DNA of 64,000 nt from Escallonia rubra (taxonomy: Eukaryota; Streptophyta; Magnoliopsida; Escalloniales; Escalloniaceae): NCBI GenBank assembly GCA_033065855.1, contig JAVXUO010001657.1, positions 91,425 through 155,424 of the forward strand, given 5' to 3'. Both the position numbers and the translations under genes were made by a program. This document shows, one piece after another, positions 1 to 10,856 of this stretch. The notes below the pieces were generated by a model, which was given only the letters and a program-made list of their open reading frames with translations, was not told the DNA's origin and did not search any database. Within the stretch, counting starts at the first letter, position 1; the number at the start of each line of letters is the position of its first letter.

Positions 1-232
1 ATTGGGGTTAATTAGTATTAATTAGGGCCAATTAGTGTTAATTAAGACTAACTAGGGCTAATTAAAGCTAATTAGGGTTTAGTTAGATTAATTGAGGCTA
101 ATTTGTGTTAATTAGGACTAATTAGGGCTAATCAACGCTAGTTAGGGTTAATTATGGTTAATCGGGTAATTAGGGTTACTTAGTATTAATAAGGGCTTAA
201 TTAGGATTTAATTCGGGTTAATTAAACTCCTA
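1..232. repeat. Degenerate AT-rich minisatellite with TTAGGG-like words
   Basis: Words such as taattagggctaa recur every 11-12 bases with many changes. The array lies inside the CACTA element. It resembles telomere repeat only superficially: plant telomeres are TTTAGGG in strict 7-base phase, which is absent here. Confidence 0.6.
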
Positions 233-235
233 GTA

Positions 236-405
236 CAATTAAACATTATAACAATTATGGCAATTATAACAAACCATATACAATTACACTATACATTATA
301 ACAAATTCAATTCAATTACACTACACATTATAACAAATTAAATTCAAATTCAATTCAATTACAGTTGCATGAATTAAACCACATGCATTAAAATAAATTA
401 GGGTA
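236..405. repeat. AT-rich tandem repeat
   Basis: Two to three imperfect copies of a roughly 45-base unit carrying caattacactacacatt and aaattcaattcaatt. Non-coding, internal to the CACTA element. Confidence 0.5.
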
Positions 406-639
406 AAATAAAGCTTACAGGGGGTGGTGCGGCGGCGGCGGTGGCGCGACAGTGGAGGGCTTGAGATAAGTCGAGGCACACGGTGTCATGGGGGGGAGGG
501 GGGGGGGGGGGGGCTATCGCCGGAGCGGGGACGCTAGAGGAGGATTTCTCCGAAGGCAAGAAATCAGAGAGTGAGTGAGAAACTGAGAGAGAAAATGAAG
601 AGAGAGAAAGAAGGAAATGGGCTTTTTATGACAGGACTT

Positions 640-962
640 CCAGTGACGAAATGGTCCGTCGCTAAAAGTCGGTCAATAAAAGTCATCATATTTAGACTTT
701 AAGCGACGAGTATTTTTAGCGACGGAAAACTCCGCCGCTAAAATAATTTTTAGAGACGGGGAAATTCCGTCGCTATACATATATTTAAAAATCTGATCAA
801 AATTACAAACTTTTTAAAAACTTTTAGCGACGGAAAAGTCGTTGCTAAAAATCCGGGTAAAAATCTGTCGGTAAATATTTTTACCGACGGATTTTTAGAG
901 ACGGGGTATTCCATCGCTGAAAGTGACTTTTAGCGACGGAATTGCTTCCGTCGCTAAAAACC
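640..962. repeat. CACTA subterminal repeat array (GCGACGGA motifs)
   Basis: Many copies, in both orientations, of ttttagcgacgga and its complement, often paired into hairpins. Arrays like this bind the TNPA-type protein in CACTA elements. Related motifs recur at 32285-32596 and 62170-62475. Confidence 0.8.
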
Positions 963-977
963 CTTTTTCTGATAGTG

Positions 978-1745
978 TAAGCAAACGCATTCTCGAGGTA
1001 CATTACATACGTTTCCAGATTAGTTTAGATTATATTAGTCTAGAGTGGCTCCCACATCTCATTTTGATAAATACAACAAAACTATTCAAAAAGAGTCTTT
1101 CAATTTGTTTCTTCATATGTAATTCAAGTGAAAGATCAAAATGTAGGTCGTCACCCATAGAGCCCGGTTGAACTAGGATGGTTTTGATTCCGGTTTGTCC
1201 GACCAGATACAAATGCCATTTGACCCATATTGTTGAATTCCAACCAACAATATAAAATTAGAACTAGGATGAGTTTATATATTATTTATGTGTTAAAAAT
1301 GCAAAAAAAAATTAATAAAAACAAGGTAGAGACCGTTAAGGTATGGCGGGTATTAGTCCCCCAAATCCATTTCTCTGTTTTAAATAGATTAGTCTTTGGA
1401 CATTTTAGAGTCTTTTAGGGTTTTTCTTGTTTTCCTTTTGTTTCACAAAATTAGATGGAAACTCCTAATTTTAGACCTTTCCCAGTGTCTAAGGATTTTT
1501 CAGAGGCAATTCGCTACACTAGGCTTTTGCTCACGACTTACTTTTCAGGTGAGAATTGATTAAAGATTGAGCTTGGACGGATTGCTGGACTTTAAATAAG
1601 TTTTGGGAGCTTTCATGCTTAGTACGAGTATTTGAAAATTTTCTATTCGTAATAAGTTTCTTTAGTCGCGAAAGGTTGAGACCATTCTATTTAGGTTTAG
1701 TAATTTTTTGGGTATTGTAGGAATTTACTTTCGCGCTACTGCAAG
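978..1745 (+). other. Old LTR-like debris related to the Tat/Ogre LTR near 17340-17650
   Basis: Short blocks match the Tat-like LTR further right: ggttttgattccggtttgtcc, aaggtagagaccgttaagg and gattagtttag occur in the same order in both places. No open frame of note and no LTR ends were found. The assignment rests on these blocks only. Confidence 0.35.
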
Positions 1746-2560
1746 TTAAGATTGTAGAGATTTTGGGGCTGTTTGATAAAACTAAAATTACATGTTCAAT
1801 ACTTAAAAGTTGAATTCATATGACTGAAAATTTTAAGAGATTGAATTTTTACCACTTAAAATAAAAGTAAACATGTTTGGTAAACCAAAAGCAAGTGACT
1901 GAAAATTGATCCATATACAAATTTATCTATTTACTAAAATTATGCATTTATTTATGTACCTTATAATTGCCAAAACCGTGTTGATGGTGGTGACGGCAGT
2001 GGCGGTGGACTAGTAGTGATGATGGTGGTGGCAAAAATCTGTCAATGGTGGCGATAGTGTGCTTGAAGATGTGGTGTTGGTAATTATGGTGGTGGCAATA
2101 GACGGCGACATGGCGGTCATGACAGTATTTGTGGTGTGGTGGATATTTAGATGGTGTTGGCGGACATGGACGTGGTGGTAGTGGCGCATGGTGTGGTGGA
2201 GGTGGCAGTGTCCTTCTGATGGTTGTGATAGTGGCTATGTTGTGGTAATTATGGTGGTGGTGGTTGTAGCATCGTGAAGGCGGTGTTGCTAGCAAACTAA
2301 TCGTGGCAGCATTATGGTGGTGATTATTCTTTTTATGTAAAAGTTTGTTAAATAACTCTTAAGCATCTCATTTAAAAGTAAGTGATAAGCATTAAGAATG
2401 TTCACCCTGACTTAAAATTTTAGTCTATTTTTTGTAAGCATTAATTTTTTAAGTAATACAACATTAAGCATTATCAAACGCACTTAATTGAAAATTACTG
2501 AAAATTTTAAGTTATATGTGCTTAATTGTGTTATTGAACAAACCCTTTGTCTCAATGTTT
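1746..2560. repeat. Non-coding block with GTGGTGG simple repeat, possibly a hAT-like MITE
   Basis: The centre (about 1970-2330) is a degenerate ggtggtgg/gatggtgg microsatellite; the His/Pro-rich reverse-strand reading there is a by-product. The flanks carry an imperfect inverted pair (gggctgtttgataaaac near 1766; its counterpart ends near 2548) and internal inverted words around gactgaaaatttt. That fits a small non-autonomous hAT-type element, but I found no convincing 8-bp target duplication. Confidence 0.3.
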
Positions 2561-2691
2561 ACCAACGATATCAATTCTCTTGATTACCTATTGAGGTATT
2601 CGGCATTTTGCATGGTAAGATGGATTCTGAAGCAAGAATATTGGTTGTATTGGATTTTCAGTCGCGCCTCTATTTGAGCTCGTGATAGGTT

Positions 2692-2748
2692 TGGTATCAG
2701 AGCCGACTCTCAAAATCTTGGGCTTGGCTTTCCAGCCGGGTTGCCGAT
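2692..2748 (+). mobile_element. TRIM-like internal fragment with primer binding site
   Basis: tggtatcagagcc (2692-2704) is the initiator-Met tRNA primer site of many plant retroelements. The 45 bases after it match the internal start of the TRIM at 6605 (gactctc, ggct, ccagycgggttgcc). The fragment is cut off by the reverse LTR that starts at 2749. Confidence 0.45.
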
Positions 2749-3894
2749 TGTAACATCCCAGAATTTTCGGAACGTTAAACACGCGCTCGATCAGTTCACT
2801 AAGACAATAATATCCTCTACCTCAATAAATAATGCAACAAGATGTTAAAGCAACTAAACCATTAATCATAATCTTAGTAAACTATCGTAGGTGAAACATC
2901 AATCTAAGTCCTAAAGTTTAAACAATAGCATTCACCCACGCAGGGCTTCTAACGATCAATACCAAAATTTAATTCCTTTTCTTTCATTTGCAAGGCTCTA
3001 ATCCTTATTCGGGCAACTTAATTGCTTCTTATCACCTGCGGAATGAAAGTCAAAGGAGAGTGAGCTTTCGAGAGCCCAGTAAGGTCGATCAAAGATTAAA
3101 ACAACAAAACGATTCGAACGAGTTTTCATATAGAGTCAAACGAAACTTTTTAAGAGTTTCTTCAATAAAACACAGCATTTCGATATAGACGAACGATTCA
3201 AACGATTTTTACATTCAAGTCAAACAATATCTTTTTGAAGAAATTTTAAATGAAACCACAGTTATCTCGATATAAACATATGGACGAGTATCAACTCAAT
3301 CCCTTAAATTAATAGTCATGCAAAATGCTTCAGATTTAATAAAAAGAGATAAGTAATATTGAACATGAGCAGTACGCTATAGCAAAGCCACCCCGCCAGT
3401 GCTCGATACGCTTTATACATGCATATGTACGCTGACTAGTCCATTTAGGTACTAGTTTAATTCAACCAACAGACCATTCTTATAACGCCAACAGTACACA
3501 TCATGCTTATAATTCCCAGGATTACTAACTCATGTCAACATTTAGAAAAATAAATACAATTGAAAATGCTTTACGATAATCCAATCAATAAACATATGAG
3601 AATGAAAAGAGATAAGTACAACTCAAAATGTTTTATGATAATCGAATCAATAAGGGCTAATTACACATATGTCCCTGAGGTTAGGGGTAATTACAGTCAA
3701 TGACACAAAGTTTCAAAATATAACATTCCGTGACCAAACGTGTTTCAAATGTATCACCCGTATCCATCCGTTAGGGTTCCGTCCAAAAACAGTACTTTTT
3801 TTATGATGTCATCAATACAGACTTTCAAAATGACAATACTACCCCTTGTATTGTATATACAGAATATTTTTAAATATTTTAAATTAAGATTTTA

Positions 3895-4250
3895 AGCTTT
3901 AATTTAAGGATTAGGGTTTTAAAACCCTAATTTGTTCTCTATCTTAAAAGGGTATTTCATCAAAATTTCTTAATAGAATTTCTCAATCGGCATCAAAACC
4001 CTAAGGGTCTCAATCTGTGAATTAGGGCTCAATCTACAATTTCCCAATCTGATCAAAACCCTAATTTGCAAATTAGGGCTTCAAATCCCAAATTTGAAAA
4101 TTAGGGTTTCAAAACCCTAATTTGAAATCCTTGCCCTAATTTTCAATTAAGGGTTTCAAAGCCCTAATTTGAAAATTAGGATTCCAAAAACCTAATTTGA
4201 AATCCTTGCCCTAATTTTCAATTTAGGGTTTCAAAGCCCTCCACTTCTCA
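3895..4250. repeat. Palindromic AT-rich tandem repeat
   Basis: Roughly 60-base units alternate ccctaatttgaaa with its complement-like partner ttcaaattaggg; the phrase atccttgccctaatttt is repeated. Each unit can fold on itself. Confidence 0.6.
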
Positions 4251-4277
4251 TCGCCATCGCCACTTGCTATTGCTCAC

Positions 4278-4690
4278 ATGCGCCGGGGACGGGGGATGAA
4301 GGTCGGGGTGCAGCGCCGGGGATGGGGGATGCAGGTAGGGTGCCGCGCCGGGAGGGGAGGAAGACGGGGTTGGCGGGTGACTGGGAAGGGGGAGGTAGAT
4401 GGGGTGGGCAGTGACGGGGAAGGGGGAGGCAGGTGGGGTGCGGCGCCGAGGAAAGGGAGGAAGACGGGGTGGGCGGTGACGGGGTGACGGGGAAGGGGGA
4501 GGCAGGCGGGGTACGACGCCGGGGAAGGGGAGGAAGACAAGTTAGCGGGTGACGGGGAAGGGGGGTAGACAGGGTGGGCTGTGACGGGGTGACGAGGAAG
4601 GGGGAGGCAGGCGGGGTGCGGCGCCGGGGAAGGGGAGGAAGACGGGGTGGGTTGGTGACGGGGAAGGGGGATGCAAATGGGGTGGGCGGG
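4278..4690. repeat. GC-rich minisatellite
   Basis: Five or so copies of a 75-85-base unit with gacggggaagggggaggcag and gcggcgccggggaagg. Strongly G-biased on the plus strand. Confidence 0.75.
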
Positions 4691-4799
4691 GGTTGGGGGG
4701 GGTTAAGAGTAAAGTAAAGTCTTTTTTTTTAATGAAGTAATGGCATTGCAAAAAAAATAAGGTTCCAACATAGGTGCAATACAGTCTTTTCATTAAAAC

Positions 4800-5268
4800 C
4801 GTTAGGATTTTTAGGGCTCGGTGTGACTTTGGGGTCAAAGCGTAATTTTTCTAAACTAGAGGGGTCAAAATGCAATTTTGGAAACTTGAAGGGCCAAACT
4901 GTAAATTTTGACATTTTGCAAATGGTGTCATAATTTGGGGAGAAGTCATCCGAATGGTGGCCACCTCCAGGTTAAATTGAGCTGACTAAGTTTCATAAAA
5001 TAGTAAAATACTATGGGATAAGATTAATGAAGTGAAAATATAAAAGAAAAATTTTGGGGTAGAAAATATAAATAAAGAAACTCTAGAAAACAGCCAAAGA
5101 ACGGGAACAGAAAGGAAGCAGCGGGAAGTAAGAAGAAAGGGAAGAAAAAAATGGGGAAAGTAGGAAGAAGAAGGAAAGGAAGGAAAAGAACAATAAGAAA
5201 AAGAACCCTAAATCCATCAGGGTATGATCTTGAACCCTAAATTGCGAAATTGTGGGAATTTGGTTGAA

Positions 5269-5322
<54 letters not shown>

Positions 5323-6604
5323 GTGTGTGTGTCTCAGTTGTGTATATATATTCGGGGATGGGAAATTGAAATGGATTTTTGTTGGAAATTGGGTGTATGA
5401 GAACCTAAAATGGAGAAAGAAGACAAAATAGTCAGGGTTTGACGTTCGGGTTTGTTCAGTGTGTGTTTAAGGGTGTGTTAGTGTGTGTTCTTTGGCTATG
5501 GTGAATTTGCATGGATTGTGTGTAATGATGTAAATTAAACGTGTTTAGGGCACGAATGATTGTATTGTAATGAGTTTAAGTGGTCTAAGGTGGGAATTAA
5601 TGAGAAATCCATGCGTGAATGTGAGGAGTGCACCCAAGTATGCGGCTGATTAAAGGAGGCAGAAACTGTGTGAAGCTGAGGTGTAATACTATATGTGTAA
5701 TGATTTGAACAGTAACATGTAATCGTCACTAAAAATGAAGATTTAATGAACAATTTCTAATCTGAATTTTTAAAATAGTTATACTCATATTTAGCCAAAG
5801 TTTAAAAAAGAGACCCTAGTTATTTTTAGGAGACCTAGATTGTGGAAACATTTCGCTTTTTTCCACAATATAGGTCGGGAAGGGGGCTAATCGACGCAGG
5901 AATTTTGAAACTTTGCAGTTAAAATTAAAATATCAAACTAGCGCGGTATCACGTGAAACTCTAATGAGAACCCTAAGACTCTGAGAAGTTCTATTTTCCA
6001 AAATTTTGGGTCGTTCTGAAGTCATTAGCTATTTTTGGCCAAACAGGCTTTTAAGTGCTCGGTTCAGACATCGATTCGGAATTTCGGGCGAAAATTTTCT
6101 CAAATATTTTTTAGCTGAAAAATAATATCAGGATGCTTAAAATAGCATTTTAAGATATTTTTGAGATTTTTCTGGTTTCGGAAACCCCCAAGGGGGCATT
6201 TGGGTAATTTGCCACCCCCGGAGGGGGTATTTTGGTAATTTTTCCTAGAAATATTTCCGAAGGACTTTTAGTCCAAGAAGGGGTATAAAACATCCATAGG
6301 CTGTTTTGAAGCAGATTTGGGGTAGTGGGAGCGGTAGTGACCATCAGGGGCATTTTGGTAATTTACCATCCAGCGGTGTGTTTTGGTAATTTTACCATGT
6401 CGACTCCGAACTTCGAGGAATGCATTAAATTAAGAATTTTGAGTAACGAGAAGCAGGGAATGGGCTAATACCACTAAACGAGGGGTATCAGTACTGGTGC
6501 AGTACTAGGCTCGGTTAAAGACCCGGCTGTCGGGTCGGAGTAACCAACCGCTGTAAAATACCGTAAATAATTGATAAAATGGGAGTAGAATAATTGTGTA
6601 CTGA
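4800..6604 (+). mobile_element. Plus-strand LTR fragment, ends missing
   Basis: Order and wording follow the LTRs at 19609 and 27843: tttggggtcaaa lines (4826-4920), a purine-rich block (5080-5200), a TG-rich stretch, then ttggccaaacaggcttttaag (6040) and spaced ggtaattt motifs (6185-6390). No TG start is visible and the right side runs into the TRIM. Confidence 0.5.
5271..5320. repeat. (TA)n microsatellite
   Basis: About 25 uninterrupted AT dinucleotides inside the LTR fragment. Confidence 0.95.
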
Positions 6605-7103
6605 TGTAATATCCCACATCGGTTGTGGGAGAGTTTGCGATTGGCTTTATAAGACCCTGTCTATGAACTCATAAGTACCTACTTGGGTAGCCCTTTTGAG
6701 GGAGGCAATGCCCTGTGGTGGGGCCGTGGACCGGGTCGTTACAGATGGTATCAGAGCCGACTCTCGAAAGCTCGGGCTGGACTGTCCAGTCGGGTTGCCA
6801 ATGGTTGGGGGAAACGAAGGCAAGCCCCGGTATATCCCACATCAAGAGGATGGTTGGGGCAACGAAGGGTGAGCCGAGTATATCCCACATTGGCTAGAGA
6901 GGAAGATTCTGGGCTATGTGTGATCGAGCCTTAGCGAGGACGCTAAGGAATAAGTTGGGGAGATTGTAATATCCCACATCGGTTGTGGGAGAGTTTGCGA
7001 TTGGCTTTATAAGACCCTGCCTATGAACTCATAAGTACCTACTTGGCTAGCCCTTTTGAGGGAGGCAATGCCCTGTGGTGGGGCCGTGGACCGGGTCGAT
7101 AAA
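6605..7103 (+). mobile_element. TRIM (terminal-repeat retrotransposon in miniature)
   Basis: Two 139-base direct repeats (6605-6743 and 6965-7103) differ at about four positions. The first starts TGTAATATCCC and ends GTTACA; the last bases of the second are altered (gataaa). Directly after the first is tggtatcagagcc (6746-6758), a Met-tRNA primer site; before the second is the purine tract aagttggggaga. There is no coding capacity in the 220-base interior, which also holds two extra tatatcccacat words. It is dependent on other elements for reverse transcription. No clean 5-bp target duplication was seen. Confidence 0.85.
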
Positions 7104-7739
7104 AGACTGCGCACTCTGATCAACATTGAGAAACAATAAATAAATTTCAAAACATTTTATGATAATTGAATCGATAAAACATATGAGAATAAACAAATTA
7201 AGAATTCCAAACGATCGCTTAAGGTTCAAGTTAGGCTTTCATGAACAGTTTCAAAACATCTTTTATACCAGCATAAAATCGAATCAATTTAGTTTGTAAG
7301 ACTGTTCTATAAGCATTTGAAAACAGAATAATGAAAATAGGGTTCGGATAGAATCCCTTACCTCGGTCCAAGCTATGCGATGCTACCAACCTCGATCAAT
7401 ATTTCCTGAATAAACCTAGATTTATAATTTAATTGTTAGAACACAATTTATGTCTAATGTACTAGAAACCCTAATATCAACTACCTACCAAGTGTTTACT
7501 TCTAATCCCGAAATCACGCGACTCAAAACGTATTCCACACACGACCAACGTAGCTAATCGAATATCCTATACGCTACTTAACGCGTAACTATATTCCAAA
7601 ATTTATAATAAATTTCAATAAAATACTTTTATAGCTTAAAACATTAATAAGAGTCAAAATATGAATTTTCTAAAATTTTGAATATTTTGAATTAAAATAA
7701 TTTCCTTAAATGCAATAAAAACCCATAAAATTGTCAAAA

Positions 7740-9060
7740 TTACTTCCAGTTCACTTCCTTCTTCTTCTCCTTGTTCATTGCACTCATAGACTATTGCACT
7801 CACAGACCCCATGAAACTCACACCCCACAGTCATTACATTCACAAAACACACACACATACATACATTACACACTATATTCTCACTTCTCCCTCAAAACCC
7901 ACATGGTACAAACCCACATATCTTTATATTTATCCTGTCATGCCCACTGCCTCACGGCAGTGGGTCTCCCTTCTTATTTCATTTTACACATTATACAGGT
8001 TCACAACTCACCATTTATACTCACACATGGTCACAGCACCTCACCACTACACAGCTGCACCACCTCCCATTTTCACTACTTTCATGCACACACAAACTCC
8101 ATAACCTGTACACACTCCATTCACAACACATACCATCCCACGCACCTCACAGCTCACACACTAAAACACACAACAACATGCATGGATATCTCCCTACATC
8201 CATTGATTTACAAAACACCATAACACTTCCCAAAGCACTTTGCCTATGCATACCCACAGAGCATATCTTGCTCCTGTCACCTTCCTCTCTTCTCTTATCC
8301 AATACATGACCTCATACAACCAACCAACACTAACCCACTGCCGTGATTCCCCTTTCCCCTTACAAATATAACCACACTTTACACCCAAAACACACTCAAA
8401 AACATATGCACCCATGATGGGAAGTCCACCCATAAAAACAACCACAAACACCTCACAGCCATAATCAATTAAACCCATTATACACACACATTACACTTGA
8501 TATGGCAGCCGTGTAGCACCCACTTCAGTTTAATATATATATATATATATCTTGCTTCTCACACCCACCAAAACATACACAATACACATGAACATCTCAC
8601 GGCTATATTTACTACAGTCATAACCCTTCACAGTTATTCTTCCTCTCTAATCCTGAGTCCCTTAACCGCATATACACAAGTGCACAGTCACAGCCACCAT
8701 ACACTGCACCAACACACATTAAACCCACGCCTCATAGAACCACATGGCTGTTCTTCTCTCTGTCACACGCCAATCTCATGGCTGCCACGGCCGAAAACCC
8801 ATAAGGTGCAAACTGCCCCCTTCCAAGGCCAACATCAAATCTCACAGCTCCCTCAAACCCACACATGCACGCACACGACGGCAGCCATGCCCTCACTTCA
8901 TGTACACTCGCATACATCTCTCGGCAGATCCAAAAACACACCCATAAAATAGAAAAATCTGGGAACAATTTGCCAGAAAACTTACCGGAAAATAATTGCT
9001 ATTGTCGGAAACTTCGCCGGAACCCTTCTCCCATCTCATTCCTTTCCTCTCTCTCTCGAG
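7740..9060 (-). repeat. CA-rich (minus strand: TG-rich) part of the reverse LTR
   Basis: Long run of cacaca/cacatac-rich sequence. It is the reverse-strand equivalent of the TG-rich LTR segments at 33450-35800 and 42540-43080. His/Thr-rich open frames here are compositional and have no protein features. Confidence 0.6.
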
Positions 9061-9424
9061 ATGTGTGGTTGACGGCTGAAATGAGAGCCTGTAGTCGGCT
9101 GCCTAGAGAAAAGGGTATTTAAATATGTGTAACAATGCAACCCTAGTTAGACAATGAAAACCCTACACATCCATTTGTCGCTAAAACCTCTAATTAATCC
9201 AAGCTTATTATTGCGAAAAAGGTAGTATAGTATAATATTTACGATACATGATGTGTTAGGAAAATTATAAATGGTTTGTTACGTCATCCCGTTTGACAAA
9301 TCGTCGCTAACAAGAACACCAATACTATAAGAAGTTCAATTGTCGTTAAAAAATATATCGATGCTAACTAAAGATTTCATCGCTAAAATTTTTAATAAAT
9401 CAAAAAAAATATCGGGGTGTTACA

Positions 9425-10721
9425 ACTGATGATGGTTAGTGGCTAACGAGCAAGGTCTCATTTGATTAGGTGACCCCGCTAGTGGTTTGAAGTTGTTGGG
9501 CTTGTCGGCTAAAAGCCAACCAGGTAAGGATGGTACGGCTCTCTGTATGCTACGAATTGCTCCTCGTGGCATACCTATCGTTTACAGTATGTAGTATGAT
9601 TAATGTTGTATGGTGGATATAAGGTGTCGGCGGTTGTTGTGCCAATATCTCTCTTAGTTTGAAATATTCTTGAGGTTTGCGACTAGCTTGTTCTCTGTTC
9701 TACACTGTACATATTGTGGGTGTGACTTCGATTTATCGTGTTGAACCCTGGTCGCGTTAATGACTAGAATTTCTTGTTGAGTAGCTGATTGACCAAGGAC
9801 TTAAGGTGAACTCAATTCCCTTAGTCTGTCCAGTTGCTGTAATTTGTGTTTTGGCAATAGCATGGTTCGGGGACGAACACTCGTCGTGAGTTCCCTTCTT
9901 GTGCTTCATTTCTCTTTTATTTATTTATCTGAGACTGAGATGAACATCTCGGAGTACGGGAAATTATGTGAAAGGAGGGCCAGTGAAATATACTTATCGG
10001 TAAAAAGATGTAGGGCGCGCAAGTCGAGTCGATCGTGTCAATCGAGTCTAGTCAGTCGTGTCGGTGTCTGCATTGCATTTGATTTTATTATGATGTTAGC
10101 GATTTTAATGGCTTGTATTTTATTCATGTTTAATTTGGCGGTTTAGATTTAATGTTCATGTACATAGTCGGTCGGTCAGTCGAGTTTGCCAAATGTGGTG
10201 ATAATGTTGTTCTGTTGGGCCTTAAAGTCGCTCAGTCTAGCTAAAGAAAAATATGTGTTGCTTGATTCTTCAAATTGATGTCGTGTTATCCATTGAACTC
10301 TGGATTCTTGATATCGTTGGGATTGATTATTATTTCTCCCGAGATCGTCACTTCGTTGTACGTGTTACTCCTCGTATTACCTTTACTGAGCAATTTGCGC
10401 TCATTCCTTACCTATAATGTTTCAGGTAGTCAAGACGAGGTAGGAAAAATGTGAAGGAAAGGAAAGGAAAGGCGACCTGGTCTGTGAAAAGAAAAGTAAG
10501 ACGGTGACATCCGTATTTTGGGATTAGATGTTTTGTGTAAAAACTTCCGATGTGCTGATGTTGAGCTTTATGGTGAAAATTTTTATAAGGATGGCTTTTT
10601 GAAACTTTATGTATATATTTAAGGGTGTATCTAGAGTTGCTCTGGTATCCAGTAGAGTTTGTGATGCAATTATGACTGGCAACCCTACTCTGGTGACGTC
10701 ACTAGGGTTTGGGGTGTCGCA
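9425..10721 (+). mobile_element. 5' LTR of the chromovirus, left part lost
   Basis: Ends at ...GTGTCGCA (10721), right before a Met-tRNA primer site. It carries an LTR-like actgagcaatttgcgctcat...ttcaggtag block (about 10385-10430). The expected TGATACCCC start, known from the 3' LTR at 16080, is absent because the reverse LTR abuts at 9424. No gene is seen in this stretch. Confidence 0.6.
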
Positions 10722-10725
10722 AGGT

Positions 10726-10737
10726 TGGTATCAGAGC
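10726..10737 (+). other. Primer binding site, initiator-Met tRNA type
   Basis: tggtatcagagc, four bases after the LTR end. Not a tRNA gene. Confidence 0.85.
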
Positions 10738-10856
10738 TTAGGCGATCCTGTAGACCAGGAGTAGAACATTAAGTGTCTAAGGGGGGCATGAAGGTGTTGA
10801 AATTATTTTTATTGTGTTATAAGTTTGATGTGATTTTATATGGCCTGCAGGAAATT

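Larger units (their letters stand above)
1..977 (-). mobile_element. 5' end of a CACTA (En/Spm) transposon, continuing left of the window
   Basis: Read on the minus strand, the element begins CACTATCAGAAAAAGGG at 977 and enters an array of subterminal repeats built on GCGACGGA/TCCGTCGC. A pyrimidine-rich leader (about 540-630) and a GC-rich, exon-like stretch (about 420-540) follow. This is the same order seen at the left end of the element at 62155, so 977 is taken as the 5' end. The three bases outside are taa. No transposase is visible; the rest lies outside the window. The last C and G of the CACTA terminus are intact. Confidence 0.75.
3653..4799. other. Non-coding insertion debris inside the reverse LTR
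   Basis: Begins with ggctaattacacatatgtcc, a type of sequence seen at ends of small plant DNA elements, but no matching right end was found. It contains the two repeat blocks listed separately. Reading frames here (Arg/Gly- or Pro-rich) come from the repeats and are not genes. Confidence 0.4.
2749..9424 (-). mobile_element. Reverse-oriented LTR of a gypsy-type element, broken by later insertions
   Basis: On the minus strand it starts TGTAACACCCCG (9424) and ends GGGATGTTACA (2749), so it has canonical TG...CA ends. Blocks near 2970-3100, 3380-3450, 7190-7420 and 7640-7720 match, in reverse, the plus-strand LTR pieces at 36300-37420. Foreign DNA lies at about 3653-7120; sequence on both sides of it repeats tttatgataat(c/t)gaatc. 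Without that, the LTR would be about 3.2 kb. Five-base flanks (ccgat and actga) do not match, so it may not be a clean insertion. Confidence 0.6.

Noticed and set aside
1-232. TTAGGG-like repeats as an interstitial telomere
   Set aside because: No 7-base TTTAGGG phase; units are 11-12 bases and AT-rich, and they lie inside a CACTA element.
2692-2704. Part of a tRNA gene
   Set aside because: Only the 12-13 bases complementary to a tRNA 3' end are present, next to retroelement internal sequence; it is a primer binding site, as at 6746, 10726 and 22404.
7771-8952. His/Thr/Ser-rich open frames in the CA-rich region
   Set aside because: Composition follows the CA microsatellite; no start context, domain or conserved motif.
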